Below, piece after piece: positions 58,309 through 64,000 of a DNA stretch of 64,000 nucleotides. The number at the start of each line of letters is the position of its first letter. The stretch's first letter is position 1. The translations under genes were made by a program, and so were the position numbers. Where the stretch lies: positions 1,758,501 to 1,822,500 of the forward strand of contig OU015669.1 of assembly GCA_907165275.2 (NCBI GenBank), read 5' to 3'. The notes beneath the pieces are model-generated. The model was not told where the DNA came from. It searched no databases and saw only the letters and a program-made list of their open reading frames with translations. The DNA comes from Zygaena filipendulae (Eukaryota; Arthropoda; Insecta; Lepidoptera; Zygaenidae).

Positions 58309-59259
58309 ATGAATACCGATCCCGCTGCAACTTATGGACCTGCTGAATTTTCGGCCCGATACAAGCACAAAGATTTCTTCAAGATGATGGCTAGTGAACG
58401 CGCCAGCATTCTTGCTGTACCCATAACAGCATCTTACGAGAACTTCAAGAAGCCTACAAACAAGAAGAAAAATCGATCCCAGGAATATCCATGCTGGGAC
58501 ATCTCCCGAGTGGTTTTATCCCAGACCAGCGATGGCGAGGACTACATCAATGCAAATTATGTGAATGGATTTGACCTACCGAAAAAATTCATAGCCACCG
58601 AGCACCCGATGGAGAACACCTTGAACAATTTCTGGACCATGGTTTGGCAGGAGAACACCCGTGTGATCGTGATGCTTACAAGCCCCAAAGAAGAGTCAGA
58701 TCCAAGCAATATCCAGTATTTTCCTTACAATCAAGACGAAACAATCTTCAGTGAGTTTATTGTCAAGGAGGACAAGACCGAGTCGGAATACAACCACACC
58801 GAAACAGTACTTAATATTATCAACAAAAGGGCTGGGGAGTTAAGGACAGTACATCACTTTAAATTTCTGGATTGGCCCGAAACCCACATTACTGAAGCAC
58901 ACAAGTTACTTGACTTTTTTCTGGTTGTGAATGAACAGAACCAGGAATTTTTTGTGGAAGCAGTGCATAACAATCAACGGTTACCGGGACCTATTGTTGT
59001 TCATGGAAACAAAGGCATCGGAAGAACTTCTATATTTTGTGCAGCAGATACTTGTCTTTATCAACTAGTAAATAAGGCGACCATATCAGTACCATCAGTA
59101 GTGCTGAGAATCAGATACCAGAGATATATACAAATAATCTTGCACTACTTTCTGATTACCATTCGATCAAACTATGCATTATTTGTGAAATTTCGTTCTC
59201 ACTTTACAGCCAAAGATATGTGTTTATTAAATCATCCCATGGGAATTAATGTATCTTAG
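58309..59259 (+). CDS. PTP type I, catalytic cysteine replaced by glycine
   Basis: I start at the second Met (58309), giving 316 residues, because PTP G begins with the matching MNTD. The PTP fold is well kept: PCWDISRVVL, INANYVNGF, FWTMVWQENTRVIVML, FLDWPE. The signature is VHGNKGIGRT: arginine and GxGRT remain but the nucleophile cysteine is glycine, and the acid is Glu (WPE). It cannot hydrolyse phosphotyrosine by the normal route but could still bind it. The frame is intact and TATA-driven, which argues for a retained non-catalytic role. AATAAATAAAC follows the stop. Confidence 0.9.
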   Translation: MNTDPAATYGPAEFSARYKHKDFFKMMASERASILAVPITASYENFKKPTNKKKNRSQEYPCWDISRVVLSQTSDGEDYINANYVNGFDLPKKFIATEHPMENTLNNFWTMVWQENTRVIVMLTSPKEESDPSNIQYFPYNQDETIFSEFIVKEDKTESEYNHTETVLNIINKRAGELRTVHHFKFLDWPETHITEAHKLLDFFLVVNEQNQEFFVEAVHNNQRLPGPIVVHGNKGIGRTSIFCAADTCLYQLVNKATISVPSVVLRIRYQRYIQIILHYFLITIRSNYALFVKFRSHFTAKDMCLLNHPMGINVS

Positions 59260-59998
59260 TAAATTTAGTTAATAAATAAACTTCTAGTCATTACCAATAT
59301 GTTGTTTATTTTCAACATACCTTCCATAAATTAGGTATGTGCTCGTTATGTGATGAGCCATCTTACCTAAGTAGGGAAGCGAAGGTCTTCAATATCACCG
59401 GAAACGTGTTAGTATTTGCGTACATGATATGGATCACGTAGCCCAAGCGACTGTATTAATAATAATAAAAATAATAATAATGTCTGACCACAAAACTAAT
59501 AGTTACTGGGCACTTAAAATTGACGTCATAGAGTTTATGACGCAAATTAACTTTATAAAATTCTGAATTATAGGTAAGTGATAGTTCTTTTGAAAAATTG
59601 TAATAAAAAGTTTTGCATTGAATAGATAGCTTTATTAAACACAAGATATATCGTGCGCGGCTCGCGTGCCGTCATTCCTTTAAAAAAAACTGCCATAATC
59701 TCAGTCGATCTTTTTAGAAAAGGATTTGACAAAATTTTCACATTTTTTTTACACAACCACAGAATCTTAGGTCTACTTAAAGGCCAAAACTCTTAACCTA
59801 GTAATTATATCATACCTTACAATAAGTTAAAGATAAGGCTAATTTATCTATAACTGAACTTAGATTAGGGAAAAGTTGACACTAAATACTTTTAAAATGC
59901 ATGTATGTAATTCTTTTGAGATCGAATATGAAGCCTACAGTAAGAATTTCTAGTTCTAAAGTGATCTTAAATAAATTAGAAAAGAAAAAGATGTATGC
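59260..59998. other. I-J convergent 3' region
   Basis: Contains polyadenylation sequence for I, an AATAATAAT run near 59460-59480 (possible LINE tail) and, antisense, the shared PTP 3'-UTR block of J at about 59720-59790. Short open frames here look noncoding. Confidence 0.45.
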
Positions 59999-61058
59999 TT
60001 ACATATAAAATAAAACATAGAAATATAAAACTAAGTAACAATACGAATAATAATTCATATCTTTGAGACAATCGTATCTATCTCGCCTAAGTTTTAAAAC
60101 ATTAGAAAGCCCACTTGAAAGCCAGTTCCCATCCCCATTCCAGGTCGGTAACGCACCTGCATGCCTTCTGGTGTTGCAGATGTCTATGGGCGGTGGTAAT
60201 TACTTACCATCAGGTGTACCACTTGCCCGTTTGCCCCCTATGACATAAAAAAGAAAAAAAAAAAAAAAACAAATCAATTTTACCTGTTTTTCTAATTTGT
60301 GAAATAGATATGTCAATGGCGCAGAATACCATAGAACGTTCTAGCCCATCTCTACAATGGACTATCATAGGACTCTTGCAGTCTTTAAGAGTCACAGGCG
60401 TCATTGTCATGTTGCGGTATAATGATACCATCCGCATGAAGTCAAGGAAGTCCGACGTTCTGGGGAAGATATGATCGTTTTGCCAATTATTGTATGAAAA
60501 GTGGTTTACGTACAAGGAACCTCCACCTTCATGGGTGACGATAAGCTTCCTGAGTTCAAAATTTTTATGGTGCAGATGAAGTATCGACGTGGTAACGTTC
60601 AATTGTCCGTATCGAAGAGTAAATCCTTCTTCTGGGTGGCAGTAAGGGATCCTATCAATCTTCTCGTTAGTCTTCGGCGTATCGAGCATCACGATGGTTT
60701 CAGATTGGTTTTCCCACACCATCTTCCAGAAGTTACGAACTGCCATCCGTGATAGAGGTGTCTTCGTTGTGATGTATGCATCTTGACAATCATAACCATC
60801 TATATAGCTCGCGTTGATGTACGCGTGGGAGCCATTTTCTTCTTGAAGAACGACGCGACTGTGATCAAAATACAGTCCTTCATTTTCATTTTGACAGTCA
60901 CCGAAGTACTCAGCTGCTATTGAAGCGCCAAACGTTCCTTCTTCTTTCTCGTTTATCAAGTGTTCGTATTCTTGGACAAAAAATTTAGTTGCATTTTTAT
61001 TTTCGACGAATTTAATTAATCCCTTGCGAGTTAAAGCTTTTGACTTGCCACTACCCAT
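59999..61058 (-). pseudogene. PTP type J, split by a SINE
   Basis: The 5' part (61058-60274) encodes about 262 residues: MGSGKSKALT start (Src-like myristoylation site), NASYIDGY, FWKMVWENQSETIVML, and signature HCRDGLERS with Cys235 and Arg241. The acid loop is NWQN. At KID the frame runs into SINE poly(T), which encodes a foreign tail of about 20 residues before a stop. The original C-terminal segment survives at 60109-59999 (LRRDRYDC), past the SINE. A protein ending in the SINE could be made, keeping the signature but losing the last helices. Confidence 0.88.
60111..60270 (+). mobile_element. 5'-truncated SINE in PTP J
   Basis: Shares CCACTTGAAAGCCAGTTCCC through GTTTGCCCCCTATGACAT plus poly(A) with the full SINE at 39168-39340. 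It lacks the tRNA-like head. Confidence 0.85.
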
Positions 61059-61151
61059 TTTGAGATAGCACCAATTGTTAAATTATGAAAAGTTCGAGTA
61101 GATTCGGCAATGTTTCAGAGTCGACTGAAGGATCGCTTTACAGGATTTTGG

Positions 61152-61159
61152 TATTTATA
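61152..61159 (-). promoter_or_regulatory. TATA box of PTP J
   Basis: TATAAATA 94 nt before the J ATG. Confidence 0.6.
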
Positions 61160-61480
61160 GGATCATTATTTCCCGTAGATATGAATCATCAATGACCTAT
61201 TCACCTAAGTTAGAAATTCGTTTCAATTAAAAATAAACAGTACCTTATTATCATCGGACTAATTGGGGGCAAAAGAGATAAGCCTTGACCTGAATCTAAC
61301 CCCAGATCACGGAAAAACCAACTCGCAAATATTACGGGAAAAAATATGTTGATAAGATATCAAACTGGGTTTTTTTGAAAGTTTTAATTGACACGCAATA
61401 AGGGTGTGATAAAATAATTTAAAAACAAACAAGTTTTTTTGGCGTTTGGAATTCTAATTTTCGACAACGAGTAGGCTCCT
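61160..61480. other. Upstream of J, no gene seen
   Basis: AT-rich sequence sharing short matches with the H upstream region (AGGATT, GTAGATATGAA), as expected of duplicated promoters. No coding sequence seen. Confidence 0.4.
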
Positions 61481-61622
61481 AGGTAGAGGAATCATAAAAC
61501 TCAGAGAGTGAATCTTCCGGGTTATCTAATGATATCTCAGTGTCTAGTGATGAATGCGCTGACAAATCCTCATAATGGTGATCAGCTTTTTCAATCGATA
61601 TCGGTATCACGTCCGGATACTA
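61481..61622 (-). pseudogene. Acidic C-terminal exon of an unidentified gene or transposon
   Basis: A CTATAG acceptor-like site precedes about 46 open codons rich in Asp, Glu and Ser (HHYEDLSAHSSLDTEISL), ending in TAG. It resembles the acidic tail of a pogo/Tigger-type protein but is too short to name. No upstream exon is found. Confidence 0.35.
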
Positions 61623-61799
61623 TAGAGTGAGTTTAATTTTTCCGTGTTGCCCTTTTGCGATGTGTAAAACAAAAATGGCATTCAGCAATGTGATTTTTTG
61701 GTTCACGCCAAATGACCAGTTTCGTAAAGGGCAACAATTTTTTTATGAGACCAAAAAAAATGGATATAATAATAATAATTATTATTATTATCTTTATTT

Positions 61800-62650
61800 A
61801 CCAATCAGTTAAGTTAAGCGCCAGCACCGCCACAAGGCCGCAGGCCCGCTCGCTCCGCGATTACTATGTCGCGCTCGTCTATGGTGACGCCTAGCTTGGC
61901 GCCACTAGGTGCTCGACGCTCTTGCCCTGCCGCTAGGGGACGTTGGTTATTTGTACATCACTGAGCAGCAAGTCTTCCTTTTGGAAGTTCTCGACGGCAT
62001 CTTCGAGGTTCCGTGTGTCCGTACAGAGAGCGTTCTCGGCGATTTTTACCTCGACGGCATCTACCCGCGTTGAAAGCTCGCAAATTTTTTCATTGATGAA
62101 CGTCCACAACGACTATGCGCTCAAGTTTTTTCTCCAGCTCTCTCGTCTTGCCGCACAACTCCTGCCTGTTTGGTGCAGCTCACCCACCAAGTCGGCGATA
62201 AACTAATTTAAGTACCACAAATTAACAGTCTTCGTCATTAATGAAAATATGAAAACTTTTTCATTATAAGAACAAAACACCTTAATGTGGAGTAAAATGC
62301 GCGTAAGCTTTTCCAATAAACAATCGTAAAACTTCCCACTCACCGCTCTTTTCGCCACATTGAATCTTTACGGATGCCAACACCTAGCGTTCTTCTACCA
62401 AAGGTGTTTTGACATTCTCCGTGTTGTAGATTTTCTAAAAGAAAAAATCGCCGATCGCGGTGCGACGACACTGCCCCAGCAACACTCGCGACGTAAAGCT
62501 GGATGCTGTACCGCGATCGCCTGAGACTTTGGTCTTGGAAGCCCGCTCTTCCTTGTGGATAATTGAAAATATATCATTACTGCCGGTTTCTGAATTGAGC
62601 ATTTTTTGACCACTGTTTGTGGTGTTCAATAAAGTGTTTTTCATTTTCAT
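61800..62650 (-). pseudogene. GC-rich degenerate retroelement ORF1 relic
   Basis: On the minus strand broken frames near 61930-62200 spell coiled-coil text (ICELSTRVDAVEVKIAENAL) like the ORF1 of some insect LINEs. Frameshifts and stops are frequent. The higher GC content contrasts with surrounding DNA and suggests a separate insertion. Confidence 0.4.
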
Positions 62651-62901
62651 TCATTCATTAATTTTTGTAGAAACCAGTTGAGTTTTACTCAAATAGTTGA
62701 TGAGTACTAAGTTTCCTACGTTTCAACCGTCATATTTAGATTTTCTCAAACCACTCTTTGGTTGTGGTTTCAATAAAATAATTTTGAAGATCTTGCTTGT
62801 GACTGCTGTATTGAAACGGAAATGTAACAAAAGCATTAATTAGATATTTAAGATTCTCCTTTAACCACTTTTTGGAAATTGGTTTTAAAAATTTCGTTTA
62901 A

Positions 62902-63485
62902 TTAAACGTTTCGTATTACATCTTTCAGTATGCTTTTGAGATCAGCAGTCTTTAAACTCTGGGTAAAATAATAAGCCAGAGGTTGCTTAAAATTTATTTT
63001 TATGCCTTTAATCATAAAAACTAAGGCATGGTTTGCTAGTTTTAATTCTTCGCTGTGGCTTATAAAACCTTTGAAGAGATCATTAGCTGAATCATATAGT
63101 ACATGTGTATCTAGGGACATTTCGTCAAAAATTAATGTGCAGAGACGGTCTTGCTCATTGAGCCCATCAACAGTTATTTTGAGTTTTTTAAAAATATTTT
63201 CATATATTCCTGGGCTTATTTTTATGTGACTCAGCAAATTTTTAAGAGTTTTTGAAGGTGGTAGTTTGAAATATTTTGAAAAAAGGGATAACGCTTAGGG
63301 GCTCTTTTTATATATTGATAAAGCCAATACCTTCTCATCAATATTATATCTCCTGCCTTTAGGCTTTTTTTTACCATGGTGAAATTACGCGATTTGTAAT
63401 TTTGCTCTTGTTTTTTTGCCTTCCTCAACTGCGTTTTTAATTTTTTCATTTTTTTTTGCTTGCACAAGTTTTGTTGACTTGACAT
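62902..63485 (-). pseudogene. P-element-like transposase fragment
   Basis: Two adjacent minus frames (63485-63231 and 63237-62902) resemble the RNase H-like core of P-element/THAP9 transposases: LIFDEMSLDTHVLYD, then ALVFMIKGIKINFKQPLAYY. The THAP domain and the C-terminal part are missing and a frameshift separates the halves. An inactive relic. Confidence 0.65.
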
Positions 63486-63725
63486 CGGTAAAGATAAAAA
63501 TTCACATTCAAGTTGTGATAAAATATATACTAATTATATATCTACTATTTATACTACATTTACTGTGGCAATTAAAGCAACTATAAAAAGTAATATACAA
63601 GGTAATATTTGGCTTTACAGAACCTCCTTTGTATATTATACTACATTTATATTATGTACAAAGGCAGGAATTACCTTTTTCCTCAGGAATCTCTATTTAG
63701 GTGTTGAAAACTGATTAAAGCAATC

Positions 63726-64000
63726 AGTTGGTACCTAATGCGCTGTGACAGGGTGACGCAGGTTAAGAGCACATATGTAAATTGTCACCCCGGAATACAA
63801 AATCCGCTCATTTATTACTGGTTACTGCGGTCGCTACTTTATTCCTAATTCAATTTCAAGTACCAAATTTAATTCCAATATTCTGAGTTGCAATTCAATA
63901 CTAATAAGTGGGTACTAAGGGACATTAATTGAAGAAAAGCAGAGTATTATCACACAATATACTTTATTTAAAGCTAGCTACCTATAAAAATATTTTGAAT
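63726..64000 (+). repeat. Second copy of the F downstream region
   Basis: From TTGGTACCTAATGCGCTGTG to the window end the sequence matches about 19110-19387 with only a few base differences. In the first copy this leads straight into the 3' end of gene F, so another F-type PTP probably lies just past the window, on the minus strand. Confidence 0.9.

Overview
This is insect nuclear DNA: AT-rich, single-exon TATA-promoter genes mixed with spliced ones, and eukaryotic transposons throughout. Its core is a cluster of protein tyrosine phosphatase (PTP) genes of the intronless, fast-diverging kind that braconid wasps carry in bracovirus proviral loci. The transposons look lepidopteran rather than hymenopteran: a tRNA-derived SINE with a characteristic 3' tail, an RTE-type 3' end, and jockey/CR1-like LINEs with TTA or TTTGA tails. 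My preferred reading is a caterpillar genome holding amplified bracovirus-derived PTP genes; a braconid proviral locus remains possible. No bracovirus excision motif was identified and no phylogeny could be run.

Layout. I name the PTP types A to J. Positions 1-27.2 kb form a large inverted duplication. The left arm reads A0(+), B0(+), a secreted-repeat gene(-), C1(-), D1(-). The right arm mirrors it as D'(+), C2(+), B1(-), A1(-), but lacks the secreted-repeat gene. Between the arms lie E(-), the only PTP with every catalytic signature, and an inverted pair of F genes (truncated F' and intact F). From 23.9 to 48.9 kb follows a four-unit tandem array of a 3.72-kb B-A module (B1-A1, B2-A2, B3-A3, B4-A4). 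Differences in unit length are fully explained by a 456-bp MITE (B2), a 2.5-kb Harbinger (unit 3) and a 7.1-kb Mutator/Kolobok-like element (A3). From 49 to 61 kb come four diverged PTPs in alternating orientation: G(+), shredded by piggyBac and two LINEs; H(-); I(+); and J(-), split by a SINE. The last 3 kb holds degenerate transposon relics and the start of another copy of the F-gene downstream region.

How the genes relate. A, B, C, G, H, I and J carry a TATA-like motif, for most of them about 95 nt before the ATG, and several share a 3'-UTR block, so each copy duplicated as a complete transcription unit. Most have lost at least one catalytic residue, so many products, if made, would be pseudophosphatases. 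Several begin with Met-Gly and a Ser/Lys-rich stretch resembling Src-family N-myristoylation signals, suggesting membrane targeting. All A copies share a pogo-like element that supplies their last five codons and stop, so that insertion predates the amplification. The LINE in A0, MITE in B2, Harbinger in unit 3 and Mutator-like element in A3 are each private to one copy and therefore later.
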